NCBI GenBank assembly: GCA_030604165.1
Contig: JAUVWK010000008.1
Location: 1-20,299, forward strand
Length of the DNA: 20,299 nt
DNA from: Alphaproteobacteria bacterium
GTDB lineage: Bacteria > Pseudomonadota > Alphaproteobacteria > UBA828
Reading direction: 5' to 3'
Positions within the stretch are counted from its first letter, which is position 1. Each line of letters opens with the position of its first letter. A program made the translations under genes and the position numbers. This document shows positions 1-9,202 of the stretch, piece by piece. Under the pieces are notes generated by a model. The model was not told the origin of the DNA. It saw only the letters and a program-made list of their open reading frames with translations, and made no database searches.

Positions 1-87
1 CAGCGCCCCAACGCGGTCGGCGCGGAGGGCGCGCTCACCCGCTTCGGCAGCGGCGAGCCCGCGCGTTTCGACGCCAAGCGCGTTTGA
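1..87 (+). CDS. boxC: C-terminal end of probable benzoyl-CoA-dihydrodiol lyase (BoxC), partial
   Basis: The first 87 bases are open in frame 1 and give 28 residues ending in RFDAKRV before TGA at 85-87; the rest of the gene lies upstream of the window. The assignment rests mainly on position, because boxC is usually next to boxB, and on a tail rich in the pattern ALTRFGSGEPARFD that resembles BoxC C-termini as I remember them. BoxC is a member of the enoyl-CoA hydratase family that opens the ring of 2,3-epoxybenzoyl-CoA hydrolytically with loss of formate. boxB starts 23 bases after this stop, which fits co-transcription. With so few residues another upstream gene cannot be excluded. Confidence 0.6.
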   Translation, partial: QRPNAVGAEGALTRFGSGEPARFDAKRV

Positions 88-110
88 CCCCGGCAACCAG
101 AGACTGAGCC

Positions 111-1526
111 ATGACCATCGATTACCAGGAAAAGATCCCCAACAACGTCAATCTAAGCGAGGACCGCCGGTTGCAGCGGGCGCTGGAACGCTGGTTGCCC
201 GGCTATCAGCAGTGGTGGCACGAGCAGGGCCCGGCCGATAGCGAGGCCATGGAGGTCTATCTGCGCACGGCGATCAGTGTCGAGGCCGGCGGCTGGGCCA
301 ACTATGGTTATGTGCGCATGCCCGACTACCGCTGGGGTATCTTCCTCGCCCGCCCGGAGCCGGACCGCCGGGTCAATTTCGGCAAACATAAGGGCGAGCC
401 CGCCTGGCAGGAGGTGCCGGGGGAATACCGCTCCGAGCTGCGCCGCCTGATCGTCACTCAAGGCGACACGGAACCGGCCTCGGTGGAGCAGCAGCGCCAC
501 CTGGGCAAGACCTGCCCATCGCTTTACGACCTTCGCAATCTGTTCCAGGTCAATGTCGAGGAAGGCCGGCACCTTTGGGCCATGGTCTATCTGTTGCACG
601 GCTTTTTCGGCCGCGACGGCCGCGAGGAAGCCGAGGCCATGCTGGAGCGCCATTCCGGCGATCCCGACAAGCCGCGCATCCTGAACGCCTTCAACGAGAA
701 GACCACCGACTGGCTGTCGTTTTTCATGTTCACTTATTTCACCGACCGGGACGGCAAATACCAGCTCGCCTCGCTCGCCGAATCCGGCTTCGATCCGCTC
801 TCGCGCACCTGCCGCTTCATGCTGACCGAAGAAGCCCATCACATGTTCGTCGGCGAATCCGGCATCGGCCGCGTGGTCCAGCGCACCTGCGAGGCGATGA
901 ACGCCCACAGAAACGACGATCCGCGCAGCCACGGCGTCATCGATCTGCCGACCATCCAGAAATATCTCAACCTCCACTTCAGCGCCTCGGTGGATTTGTT
1001 CGGGCAGGAGCTTTCCACTAACGCCGCCAACTACTTCACCATGGGCCTCAAGGGGCGCTTCCAGGAAACCCGGATCGACGACGATCATCGCCTCGCGGAT
1101 GCCACCTACACGGTGCCCGAGGTCAAGGACGGCGCCATTGCCTTGGTCGAGGCGCCGGCGCTGACGGCCGTCAACGAGTGCCTGCGCGACGATTACATCG
1201 CCGACTGCCAGCGCGGTGTCGACAAATGGAACCGGATCATTCGCGACGCCGGCATCGAGGTCACGCTGACGCTGCCGCACCGGGCCTTCAACCGCAAGAT
1301 CGGCGTCTGCGCCGGCCTCGAGGCGACCCCCGACGGCCGCATCATCGCGGCAGCCGAGTGGGAGAGCGGCCGCGCCGACTGGCTCCCGAGCGCGCCGGAC
1401 CAGAGCTATGTGCAGTCGCTGATGGCGGCGGTGACCGAGCCCGGCAAGATGGCCAACTGGATCGCCGCCCCGGCCAAGGGCATCAACGGCAACCCGATCG
1501 CTTTCGAATATGTCCGCCTGAACTAG
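111..1526 (+). CDS. boxB: Benzoyl-CoA 2,3-epoxidase subunit B (BoxB)
   Basis: A 471-residue protein of normal BoxB length. BoxB is the soluble diiron oxygenase of the aerobic hybrid benzoate pathway. With electrons from the flavin/iron-sulfur reductase BoxA it inserts one oxygen atom into benzoyl-CoA to give the 2,3-epoxide. The carboxylate-bridged diiron site is readable as two ExxH motifs: E151-G-R-H154 (after FQVNVE) and E241-A-H-H244 (in FMLTEEAHHMF). The remaining expected ligands are E121 and D212 (FTDRDGKYQ), matching the known BoxB ligand set shifted by one residue. The start ATG at 111 gives MTIDYQEKIPNNVNL, typical of the family; the ribosome site upstream (GAGACTGAG) is weak. It follows the boxC tail closely. 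No boxA lies downstream, so the reductase must be upstream or elsewhere. The gene converges with the minus-strand hypothetical gene, and no clear terminator lies in the 41-base gap. Confidence 0.96.
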   Translation: MTIDYQEKIPNNVNLSEDRRLQRALERWLPGYQQWWHEQGPADSEAMEVYLRTAISVEAGGWANYGYVRMPDYRWGIFLARPEPDRRVNFGKHKGEPAWQEVPGEYRSELRRLIVTQGDTEPASVEQQRHLGKTCPSLYDLRNLFQVNVEEGRHLWAMVYLLHGFFGRDGREEAEAMLERHSGDPDKPRILNAFNEKTTDWLSFFMFTYFTDRDGKYQLASLAESGFDPLSRTCRFMLTEEAHHMFVGESGIGRVVQRTCEAMNAHRNDDPRSHGVIDLPTIQKYLNLHFSASVDLFGQELSTNAANYFTMGLKGRFQETRIDDDHRLADATYTVPEVKDGAIALVEAPALTAVNECLRDDYIADCQRGVDKWNRIIRDAGIEVTLTLPHRAFNRKIGVCAGLEATPDGRIIAAAEWESGRADWLPSAPDQSYVQSLMAAVTEPGKMANWIAAPAKGINGNPIAFEYVRLN

Positions 1527-1567
1527 GGCGGTCTCCGTTCAAGCGGCACCAGCCAGGCGTTCGGAGT

Positions 1568-2242
1568 TCAGCGGTCGATGCGGCATTCGATGCGCCAATC
1601 GACTGCACCGGCTTGGTCGCGTTTGTCGTAGTTCACGCGGCGCTTCTTGAGCTCGGCACGCGCGTGCGCGACAAGGTCTTTCTTAAGCTTGGCCGGAATC
1701 TCGTCGATATAGAAGGTGAGCGTAATCGGCCCGGGCTTTTTCCTCGCCGGTTTCTTGGTCGCAGCTTTTTTCGTTTTGTTATTGTTGTCCCAAATGTCGT
1801 CCCAGCCGCTCCGGTAGGCGGGCGTTTTCACGTTTGAAAAATACCCGTAATGCACCTCGCCTGCGCCGCCGACCGACTCGCGGGCCGACTTGTCCGGCGC
1901 CTTGCTGTCGGCGCCCGACTTGTCCGATGCCTTGCTGCCTGCGTCCGACTTGTTTTCGGAAGACTCCTTGGATTTGACGTCGGCCCCGGATTTGACGTCG
2001 GCCCCTGTGCCGCCACCCGTTTTGCCTTCCGACTTGGGCGCCGCAGTCTTCTCGGGTTTGGCTCCCTTGGTGTTGCTGGAATCGCTCAGTGCCTTGCTTA
2101 CCTGTCTTTTTTTCCACCGAATCGCCAGCCCGCTCGCCTTCCCGGTCAGCCCAAGCGTACACTGCCGTGGGCGACCGGTAAGGCGAGCGGGCTGGTGCCG
2201 TTGAGGCCAAGCATATTTCTGTAATGGGCCTCTCTCCGTCAA
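1568..2242 (-). CDS. Low-complexity hypothetical protein with basic C-terminal domain
   Basis: I do not recognise this gene. The frame stays open for 224 codons from a TTG at 2242, and codon third positions from about residue 50 on are mostly G or C, as in the neighbouring genes. Residues 50-125 are a hydrophilic Lys/Ser/Asp/Gly-rich linker with internal repeats (GADVKS twice; SDKSGADSK, then APDKS). Residues 126-150 are more complex (HYGYFSNVKTPAYRSGWDDIW). Residues 155-171 are Lys/Ala/Pro-rich, like a histone H1 tail. Residues 173-224 form a plausible folded domain beginning ITLTFYIDEIPAKLKKDL. No signal peptide or membrane segment is visible. The start is doubtful: residues 16-40 are encoded by a long palindrome, the TTG has no well-spaced ribosome site, and no in-frame ATG or GTG lies further down. 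The true start may be non-standard or the 5' end may be damaged. It is convergent with boxB and divergent from the methyltransferase gene. Confidence 0.55.
   Translation of the reverse strand: MTERGPLQKYAWPQRHQPARLTGRPRQCTLGLTGKASGLAIRWKKRQVSKALSDSSNTKGAKPEKTAAPKSEGKTGGGTGADVKSGADVKSKESSENKSDAGSKASDKSGADSKAPDKSARESVGGAGEVHYGYFSNVKTPAYRSGWDDIWDNNNKTKKAATKKPARKKPGPITLTFYIDEIPAKLKKDLVAHARAELKKRRVNYDKRDQAGAVDWRIECRIDR
1970..2005. repeat. Tandem duplication of an 18-bp unit
   Basis: The unit GGATTTGACGTCGGCCCC occurs twice without a gap, at 1970-1987 and 1988-2005. Eighteen bases keep the reading frame of the minus-strand hypothetical gene, adding a second copy of the six-residue unit GADVKS in its low-complexity linker. 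This looks like replication slippage in a tolerant linker region. Confidence 0.95.
2125..2195. repeat. Long imperfect palindrome (27-bp stem)
   Basis: The left arm 2125-2140 (CCAGCCCGCTCGCCTT) is the exact reverse complement of 2180-2195. Pairing continues inward after one mismatch: 2142-2147 (CCGGTC) with 2173-2178, then, after a single bulged A at 2148, GCCCA at 2149-2153 with TGGGC at 2168-2172. The loop is about 14 bases (2154-2167). Either strand as RNA would form a very stable hairpin. It is not a standard terminator: on the plus strand no T-run follows it (a run of seven T precedes it, at 2107-2113), and on the minus strand it is followed by an A-run. It overlaps the putative 5' end of the hypothetical gene. 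Confidence 0.9.
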
Positions 2243-2359
2243 GCCCCCCGTATCGTTTTTTGGTTGTGATAACGCGCTACGCCGCGCGATAGCTCTGGGC
2301 TAAGAATCATTCCGGTCCGGCGGAGCGTCAAACCACGAAACCGCAAGGAACGGTTGGAC
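2243..2359. promoter_or_regulatory. Divergent intergenic region between hypothetical gene and methyltransferase-bclA operon
   Basis: These 117 bases separate two divergently read genes, so promoters for both are expected here. I looked for sigma-70 hexamers and saw only poor pairs, for example TTGTGA followed at 17 bases by CGATAG, so no promoter is called. A partial dyad, CTACGCCGCGCGATAG, lies near 2276-2291 and could be an operator, but the match between its halves is weak. The functional label rests on position only. Confidence 0.35.
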
Positions 2360-3010
2360 ATGGCGGAATTCATCGGCGCGGAGCATCGATTTCACGATCC
2401 CGATTACGGGCGCGAATGGGCGGATGAATTTGTGCCAACGCCGCCCCGGTTGGCGCTTTTCGATTTCATTCTCTCGGCCATCGCGAATCGCGATCTGCCG
2501 CGCCAACACGTGGTCGAGCTGGGCATCGGGCCCGGTTACATGGCCCGGCATATCTTGGAGCGGAGCGAGGCCTTTTCCTATGAGGGCGTGGACTTCTCCG
2601 ACGCGATGTTCGATATCGCCCGAGAAACCCTCGGCGATCTCATGACGCGGGTCAGCTTGACCTCCGCCGATTTGCTCGAGCGGGACTGGACAAGCCGCCT
2701 CGCGAACCAGCCGGGCGCCATTATATCGACCTGGGCCCTGCACGATTTGGCCAGCGAGCGGGCGATTGCCGACGTCTACGCCGCGTGCCATCAAGCGCTG
2801 CCGCAAGGCGGGGTTCTGGTCAACGGCGACTTCATCAAGCCGGATGGCACGAAGTTCGCGTATGAAGCGGGGCGGATAGCCATCGGCCGCCATCTCGAAT
2901 TGCTGAAGGCGGCCGGTTTCGAAGCGCCGCAATGCCTTGCCCGCTTCGAGCTGAATGTCGCTGCACCGACGCCCGCGAACAACTACGCTTGTTTCTTTGC
3001 CGAGCGCTAA
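2360..3010 (+). CDS. Class I SAM-dependent methyltransferase
   Basis: A 216-residue soluble protein with the Rossmann-like methyltransferase fold. Motif I is at residues 51-60 (VVELGIGPGY, the SAM-binding glycine-rich loop) and is followed by the acidic ribose-binding position D78 in EGVDFSDAMF. A motif IV-like stretch is seen around IISTWALHDL (121-130), and a strand GGVLVNGDFI near 150-159. The substrate cannot be told from the sequence. ATG 2360 is chosen because AAGGAA at 2345-2350 sits 9 bases upstream; a TTG two codons earlier would be only 3 bases from that site. The stop TAA at 3008-3010 lies 44 bases before the bclA start, so the two genes are likely co-transcribed. This is not a standard gene of either benzoyl-CoA pathway, and its link to benzoate is by position only. 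It could modify a small molecule or be a passenger. Confidence 0.85.
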   Translation: MAEFIGAEHRFHDPDYGREWADEFVPTPPRLALFDFILSAIANRDLPRQHVVELGIGPGYMARHILERSEAFSYEGVDFSDAMFDIARETLGDLMTRVSLTSADLLERDWTSRLANQPGAIISTWALHDLASERAIADVYAACHQALPQGGVLVNGDFIKPDGTKFAYEAGRIAIGRHLELLKAAGFEAPQCLARFELNVAAPTPANNYACFFAER

Positions 3011-3041
3011 TGAGCTCCTTGGCAAAAGTCGGCCAAGGGAG

Positions 3042-3048
3042 AGAAGGA
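3042..3048 (+). promoter_or_regulatory. Ribosome binding site deciding the bclA start
   Basis: AGAAGGA ends 6 bases before ATG 3055. The alternative in-frame ATG at 3010, which overlaps the methyltransferase stop as TAATG, has no comparable site and would add 15 residues not expected in the ligase family. The site therefore favours 3055. Confidence 0.75.
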
Positions 3049-3054
3049 CCGGTT

Positions 3055-4635
<1,581 letters not shown>

Positions 4636-4706
4636 CGCGCCGGGTTGACCCGGCGCACCGGAAGATGGCCTTCTGTCATGCAGACATCCAGCGGACTGGA
4701 CAACCG

Positions 4707-5702
4707 ATGAGCAGCCCATCGCGTGGCACGTCGCGCTCCCTCAAGGCGGCGGATTTCGAGGCGGTGGTCGAAATAGACCGCCGCATCACCGGCCGATCGC
4801 GCCGGGTCTTTTTCGAACGGCGCCTGAAGGCAGCGCTTGCCGATCCGGCCGGTTTCCTCGTCGTCGCGGTGGAGGTCGAGGGCGTCTTCGGCGGCTTCGC
4901 CATCGCCCGTATGCAGAACGGAGAGTTCGGCGACGATCGCCGCGTCGCCGTCCTGGATGTGATGAGTGTCGATCCGAACAGCCAACGAGGCGGCCTCGGC
5001 ACGGCGCTGCTCGGCGCCATCGCGGCGCGCATGAAAAAGCGCGAGCTGCACGAGCTGCGCACCCAGGTCGGTTGGCACGACCAGGCGCTGATCCGGTTCT
5101 TTGCGGCGCGCGGCTTTTCGCTGGCGCCGCGACAGGTGCTGGAGCGCGCCACCGACGCGACCGTCGGCACGCCGGAGCCCGATATCGCGACGCAACGCAT
5201 GGACGCCGGCATGCCCGATCACAGCAATCCCGCGGCGGACGATTTCGTGGCGCTGCCGCACGACCGCACGCTGGTCCGCTCGATGACGGCGGACGACCTT
5301 GCCGCGATCGTCGCCATCGATGCGAAGCTGACCGGGCGCGATCGCCGCGCCTACTACGATGTCAAGCTCAAGGAGATGATGGATGAGAGCGGGGTGCGCG
5401 TCTCGCTGGTCGCCGAGGCGGACGACCGGCCCGTGGGCTATATCATGGCGCGGGTCGACTACGGCGAGTTCGGCCGGGCCGAGCCGGCCGCCGTGATCGA
5501 CAGCATCGGTGTCGAACCCGATTCAGGCCGCCACGGCATCGCCTCCGCCCTGCTCTCGCAGCTTATGACCAACCTGAACGCGCTGCACGTCGAGACCGCG
5601 CGGACCACGGTCACCTGGAACAACTTCCCGCTGCTGGGCTTCTTGCACCGCGCTGGGTTCCGCCCGGCGCAACAGCTCGTCTTGAGCCTGCCGGTAACCT
5701 AG
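4707..5702 (+). CDS. Tandem double-domain GNAT N-acetyltransferase
   Basis: A 331-residue protein made of two GNAT domains. Domain 1 (about residues 9-146) has the acetyl-CoA pyrophosphate loop Q93-RGGLG98 after MSVDP. Domain 2 (about 188-328) has the equivalent GRHGIA at 274-279 after IGVEPDS. The halves are clearly paralogous: both begin RS(L/M)xAxD, then IDxxxTGRxRR, and both have (M/V)xxGEFG before the central strand. They are joined by a linker of about 40 residues. ATG 4707 is preferred over ATG 4665, which has GGAAG directly against it; the site before 4707 (CTGGA) is also weak. The gene lies 71 bases after bclA on the same strand. As I recall, Rhodopseudomonas has a GNAT gene (badL) in its benzoate cluster. 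Possible roles are lysine acetylation of the ligase or N-acetylation of aminobenzoates; neither is shown by sequence. Only 10 bases separate its stop from the convergent bcrD stop. Confidence 0.88.
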   Translation: MSSPSRGTSRSLKAADFEAVVEIDRRITGRSRRVFFERRLKAALADPAGFLVVAVEVEGVFGGFAIARMQNGEFGDDRRVAVLDVMSVDPNSQRGGLGTALLGAIAARMKKRELHELRTQVGWHDQALIRFFAARGFSLAPRQVLERATDATVGTPEPDIATQRMDAGMPDHSNPAADDFVALPHDRTLVRSMTADDLAAIVAIDAKLTGRDRRAYYDVKLKEMMDESGVRVSLVAEADDRPVGYIMARVDYGEFGRAEPAAVIDSIGVEPDSGRHGIASALLSQLMTNLNALHVETARTTVTWNNFPLLGFLHRAGFRPAQQLVLSLPVT

Positions 5703-5712
5703 TCTTTCGCGC

Positions 5713-6564
5713 TTACGACGCCTTGGCCAGTTGGCCGAGCTGGGCCAGCTTTTCATGGCGGAAGGCGCCCCAGATGGCGGCGCCGATGGCCCCGGCGTAG
5801 ATGGAATCCGGGTGGCTGAAGGCGTTCACGTCGATCTTGAAATCTGCGATCGTCTCCTTGAGGGCGGCGAGCAGGCCGACATCGAGGGCGAGGCCGCCGG
5901 TCAAGAGCAAGTCGCCCTCGGTCACCTTGATAACCCGCAGCAGCTTGACCAACCGCGTCGCCATGGAGAGGTGGATGCCTTTCAGGATGTTGGACGTCGA
6001 GATCTGGCGCGAGACCATGTTGATCACGTCGGTCTCGGCCAACACGGCACAGATGCTGGAGACCTTCTCCGGGTCGTCCGCCTGAAGCGACAGCGGGCCG
6101 ATCTCGTCCTGGGTGATGCCCAGATAACGCGCGATGTTCTCGAGGAACTGCCCGGAGCCCGAGGCGCATTGCGAGGTCATGCGGTAGCCCAGCACCTTGC
6201 CGCGCCCGTCTACCGTGATGGCGCGGCCGTGCAGCGCGCCGATATCGAGGACCGCGCGCGACGAGGGCTTGAGATGAACGCCGCCCCGCGCATGGGTGGT
6301 CATGGAATAGAAGTGGCCGGTGGCGAAGGCGAGATTCTCGGCCTCGCCGGTGGTGGCGGTGTAAGCGATGTCGCCTTCGGTGACGCCGGCCTCGCCGACC
6401 ACGTCCTTGAAAGTATCGTGGGCCAGCTTGTGCTGGTCGCGCCTGCGGATCTTTTCGGTACGCTTCGAGAGCCACTTGATCTCGCCTCGGCCGCCGTTCT
6501 CCACCTCGAAGACGACCGCCTTGATGGCGCCGGTGCCGACATCGATGCCCGCGGTGATCGCCAT
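5713..6564 (-). CDS. bcrD: Benzoyl-CoA reductase, ATPase subunit BcrD (BadG)
   Basis: A 283-residue ASKHA-fold protein, the smaller of the two ATP-hydrolysing electron-activator subunits of class I benzoyl-CoA reductase. Phosphate-1 motif GIDVGTGAIK is at residues 6-15, phosphate-2 region LDIGALHGR at 106-114, and the adenosine motif LTGGLALD at 221-228. The cysteines expected to bind the [4Fe-4S] cluster shared with BcrA are C133 (in SQCASGSGQF) and C172 (in SSICAVLAE). With BcrA it couples hydrolysis of two ATP to low-potential electron transfer from ferredoxin to the BcrBC active site. ATG 6564 has AAGGAG 7 bases upstream. It is the last gene of the operon, 17 bases after bcrA. The ferredoxin gene that I recall following bcrD in Thauera is absent here. 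Confidence 0.95.
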   Translation of the reverse strand: MAITAGIDVGTGAIKAVVFEVENGGRGEIKWLSKRTEKIRRRDQHKLAHDTFKDVVGEAGVTEGDIAYTATTGEAENLAFATGHFYSMTTHARGGVHLKPSSRAVLDIGALHGRAITVDGRGKVLGYRMTSQCASGSGQFLENIARYLGITQDEIGPLSLQADDPEKVSSICAVLAETDVINMVSRQISTSNILKGIHLSMATRLVKLLRVIKVTEGDLLLTGGLALDVGLLAALKETIADFKIDVNAFSHPDSIYAGAIGAAIWGAFRHEKLAQLGQLAKAS

Positions 6565-6571
6565 GCTGTTG

Positions 6572-6577
6572 CTCCTT
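6572..6577 (-). promoter_or_regulatory. Ribosome binding site of bcrD
   Basis: AAGGAG on the minus strand, 7 bases before ATG 6564, is a perfect Shine-Dalgarno core. It lies in the 17-base bcrA-bcrD gap and fixes the bcrD start against the longer upstream reading frame that runs into bcrA. Confidence 0.8.
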
Positions 6578-6581
6578 GGTA

Positions 6582-7877
6582 TTAGCTCTCGAGCGCCCGC
6601 CGGGCGAAGGTGGCGGCGCCGAGGGCACCGGTATAAATGGACGCCGGGTCGATATTGATGGTCATGTCGCCGTAGTTCTCTTGGACCACCTTCTTGAGCT
6701 CGCGCACGGCGGCCTCGTTGTTGGCCACGCCGCCGGTGAAGGTGAACTCGTCGGTGATGCCGCCCGAGCGCGAGACGATGGACATGGCGCGCAGAATGAT
6801 CGCGCGGTGGAGCCCGGCTAGAATGTCTTCGCGCTTCTCGCCGAGCGCCAGGCGGTCGCGAAACTCGGCCCCGGCGAACACCGTGCAGGTCGAGTTGATG
6901 CGCACCGACTTGGTCGCCTTCATGGCCATGGGGCCGAGCTCGTGCAGACCCATGTTCATCTCGTCGGCGATATAACCGAGATAACGCCCGCAGCCGGCGG
7001 CGCAGCGGTCGTTCATCTGGAAGTTCTCGACGATGCCCTCGGCGTCCACTTGGATGGCCTTGGTGTCCTGGCCGCCGATGTCGAGGACCGTGCGGGTCTT
7101 GGCGTACATCACATGGGCGCCGAGCCCGTGACACAAGATCTCGGAGCGGATTTGCTCCTTCGGGAACGGCAAGGTGACCCGGCCGTAACCGGTGCCCACC
7201 ACATAGGCCTCTTCCAGATCCACGTCGAGCGCCTCGCGCATGGCCGCCTGCACCGTCTCTTCGCTCAGATGCAGCGCGGAGGCGCGCTCAATCACGCGGG
7301 CCAGGCCGCGTCGAAATTTTTCCGCCAAGCCGCCGTCGGGCGGCCGGTTCTCGACGTCGATGATCGATTTGTCGTAGGTGTTGAGAAGCGTGTCGAAGCT
7401 GATGCCGGTCTCCTTGGCCACATCCTCGCCGATTTGCATGACCCGGGAACCCGCGATGTCGCGGAAAAAATCGGATTTGCGCTTGGCGCCGCGCTGAAAC
7501 AAGCCGGGCGCCTCCGCTTCGATGCGGCCGAAGACCTCGTCGAGGGCTTCGCGCAGGCCCGAGGCCTTGGGCTCGGCGTGCGACTTGCAGGTCTCCCGCA
7601 AGTCCGCGAGCTGCTCGAGGAACTGCTCCAGCCGGATGGAGAGCTCGAGGTCTTCCATCAGGTCGGCCATGGCGTCGCCGGTGACGGCGTTGCCGAGGCC
7701 GCGGCCGAACAGTGTGAGGCGGGCGCCGACGCGGGCCTCCTGCTTGGCGACCGCCGCGGCGGTGTCGTAATTGGAGCGCGAATTGGTAATGCCCTGGCCG
7801 AGAACCTCGTAGTTCTCGTCCATCAGCACCGCCTTGGTGGTGGTCGAGCCGAGGTCGATTCCGATATAGCACTTCAT
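6582..7877 (-). CDS. bcrA: Benzoyl-CoA reductase, ATPase subunit BcrA (BadF)
   Basis: A 431-residue ASKHA ATPase, paralogous to BcrD but with a long insertion between its first two phosphate motifs (about residues 45-215), as is normal for BcrA/BadF. Phosphate-1 is [11 protein letters not shown] (5-15), phosphate-2 LDIGGQDTK (265-273), and adenosine motif FTGGVANN (380-387). Likely cluster ligands are C292 ([13 protein letters not shown]296 is also present) and C331 ([12 protein letters not shown]), pairing with C133 and C172 of BcrD to hold one [4Fe-4S] cluster at the dimer interface. The size supports the Thauera/Rhodopseudomonas type rather than the Azoarcus bzd type. Start ATG 7877 has GAGG 8 bases upstream. 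The insertion and the flanking had-oah-dch genes argue against a 2-hydroxyacyl-CoA dehydratase activator. Confidence 0.95.
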   Translation of the reverse strand: MKCYIGIDLGSTTTKAVLMDENYEVLGQGITNSRSNYDTAAAVAKQEARVGARLTLFGRGLGNAVTGDAMADLMEDLELSIRLEQFLEQLADLRETCKSHAEPKASGLREALDEVFGRIEAEAPGLFQRGAKRKSDFFRDIAGSRVMQIGEDVAKETGISFDTLLNTYDKSIIDVENRPPDGGLAEKFRRGLARVIERASALHLSEETVQAAMREALDVDLEEAYVVGTGYGRVTLPFPKEQIRSEILCHGLGAHVMYAKTRTVLDIGGQDTKAIQVDAEGIVENFQMNDRCAAGCGRYLGYIADEMNMGLHELGPMAMKATKSVRINSTCTVFAGAEFRDRLALGEKREDILAGLHRAIILRAMSIVSRSGGITDEFTFTGGVANNEAAVRELKKVVQENYGDMTINIDPASIYTGALGAATFARRALES

Positions 7878-7897
7878 GGCTGCGTCCTCGCTCTGCC

Positions 7898-9202
7898 TCA
7901 GGCGGCCCGGTGCGCGCCGCCGCGCCGTTTCTGGTCGATCATCTGGAAATAACTTTCCAGCCGGTTCTTGACGTTGGCGGGCGAGAAGTAGCGCGGGTCC
8001 ACGAGGTCGGTCTCGATGAAGGCGGCGGGCTTGCCGGTCCGCTTCTCGATCTCGCGCATCATCATCAGCTGGCCGGCGGAGAAGCTGTTGCAGCTCTTGA
8101 TCGAATTCACCAGGAACCCGTCGGCCTGGTAGGCCTCCATGTAGTGCTGGATCATATCCACGCGCATCGGCAGGTTGCGGTTCGTGTAGCAGCCGAGGCA
8201 ATAGTCGGCGAGGCTTTCCAACGGCCGCTCGGGGTCGTGGCGGAAGCCGTCATAGTCGTAGACGCCACCCACCTTGGTGTAGGTGCTGGCCACCACCACG
8301 GCGCCTTCCTCATAGAACATCCGCCAGAAATCGCGGAACGAGGTCCAGTTGGGCGGCCCCTCGACGACGAAGCGATACTTTTCCGCCGCCATCTCGCCGT
8401 CCGGCGTGACCGGCCCCTTGCCGGCGGCGATGCGTTGTTCGATCTCCTGCCTCAGCAAGCGATAATATTCGACCGCCTCGTCGGTGCCCCGGAAGGCCGT
8501 GAAGATGGGGCCGATGTAAAACACCCCGCCGAAATAGGCATCGATCGGCGAGGGGCGGTTCTTGGCGCTCTCCAAAACCCAGACAAAGTTCTCTTCCGCC
8601 GCCGCCGACCGCCGCAGGTTCTCGCGCAGCCGGTCGATGTCGAACTTGACGCCGCTGATCTCTTCCAGGGCCGGAATCACCTCGTCCTTGAGCTGCTTGA
8701 CGACGTAGTCGCGCATGTTCTTGGTGGCCTTGCCGTCGCCTTCGTAGGGCACGTGCAGCATCACCGTGCGGCACCCATATTGGTCGCGCAGCAGCTCGAA
8801 CCACTTCATGAAGGTGAAGCAGCCGGTATAGGACAGCAGCAGCAGGTCCGGCACCGGCATGGGCTTGCCGTTGGGCGCGATCGCACCCTTGGCCATGTGA
8901 CCGAGGTCGGCCTTGACGTAGGTGCAGACATCCTCCGAGAGGCCCATCTTCTCGGCATCCGCGATCAGCTTGCCCGAGAGCTTGCGCATGCCATTCTGGA
9001 TCGCATTGATCTCCGGCAGGTTGTTGAGTATGCCGAAGCACATCAAGAGCTCGTTGAGATTCCCCGGCACATAGGTGGAGGAAACCTTGAGGCCCAATTC
9101 CTTGGCCCGGGTGAGCTTGTCGTAGTTGTCGGCGATCATCGCCTTCTGCTTGAGCATCGAAGGCTCTTTGACGACCTCTGCCGGTGACTTCGCGGCGCTC
9201 AT
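7898..9202 (-). CDS. bcrB: Benzoyl-CoA reductase subunit BcrB (BadE)
   Basis: A 434-residue member of the HgdB/2-hydroxyacyl-CoA dehydratase D-component family. BcrB and BcrC form the module that binds benzoyl-CoA and performs the Birch-like two-electron reduction to cyclohexa-1,5-diene-1-carbonyl-CoA. Conserved cysteines likely to ligate [4Fe-4S] are C128 (SYTGCFTF), C335/C338 ([11 protein letters not shown]) and C371 ([12 protein letters not shown]). The start ATG at 9202 overlaps the bcrC stop by four bases (ATGA), and GGAG of the ribosome site lies in the end of bcrC, implying translational coupling. bcrA follows after 20 bases. Length and gene order match the Thauera bcrB gene. Confidence 0.95.
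   Translation of the reverse strand: MSAAKSPAEVVKEPSMLKQKAMIADNYDKLTRAKELGLKVSSTYVPGNLNELLMCFGILNNLPEINAIQNGMRKLSGKLIADAEKMGLSEDVCTYVKADLGHMAKGAIAPNGKPMPVPDLLLLSYTGCFTFMKWFELLRDQYGCRTVMLHVPYEGDGKATKNMRDYVVKQLKDEVIPALEEISGVKFDIDRLRENLRRSAAAEENFVWVLESAKNRPSPIDAYFGGVFYIGPIFTAFRGTDEAVEYYRLLRQEIEQRIAAGKGPVTPDGEMAAEKYRFVVEGPPNWTSFRDFWRMFYEEGAVVVASTYTKVGGVYDYDGFRHDPERPLESLADYCLGCYTNRNLPMRVDMIQHYMEAYQADGFLVNSIKSCNSFSAGQLMMMREIEKRTGKPAAFIETDLVDPRYFSPANVKNRLESYFQMIDQKRRGGAHRAA

Noticed and set aside
153..1280. Minus-strand frame of 375 codons opposite boxB
   Set aside because: boxB has diiron ligands and normal length; the opposite frame is low in complexity with no motifs.
2107..2195. Run of seven T next to the palindrome as a rho-independent terminator
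   Set aside because: On the plus strand the T-run precedes the stem instead of following it, and on the minus strand it reads as A. The order is wrong for termination on either strand.
6942..9187. Long plus-strand frames antisense to bcrA and bcrB
   Set aside because: Compositional shadows of the bcr genes; no domain is recognisable.
5713..9202. 2-hydroxyacyl-CoA dehydratase and activator in place of benzoyl-CoA reductase
   Set aside because: Four subunits of bcr size and order, a BcrA-type insertion, and had-oah-dch in the same operon fit benzoyl-CoA reductase much better.
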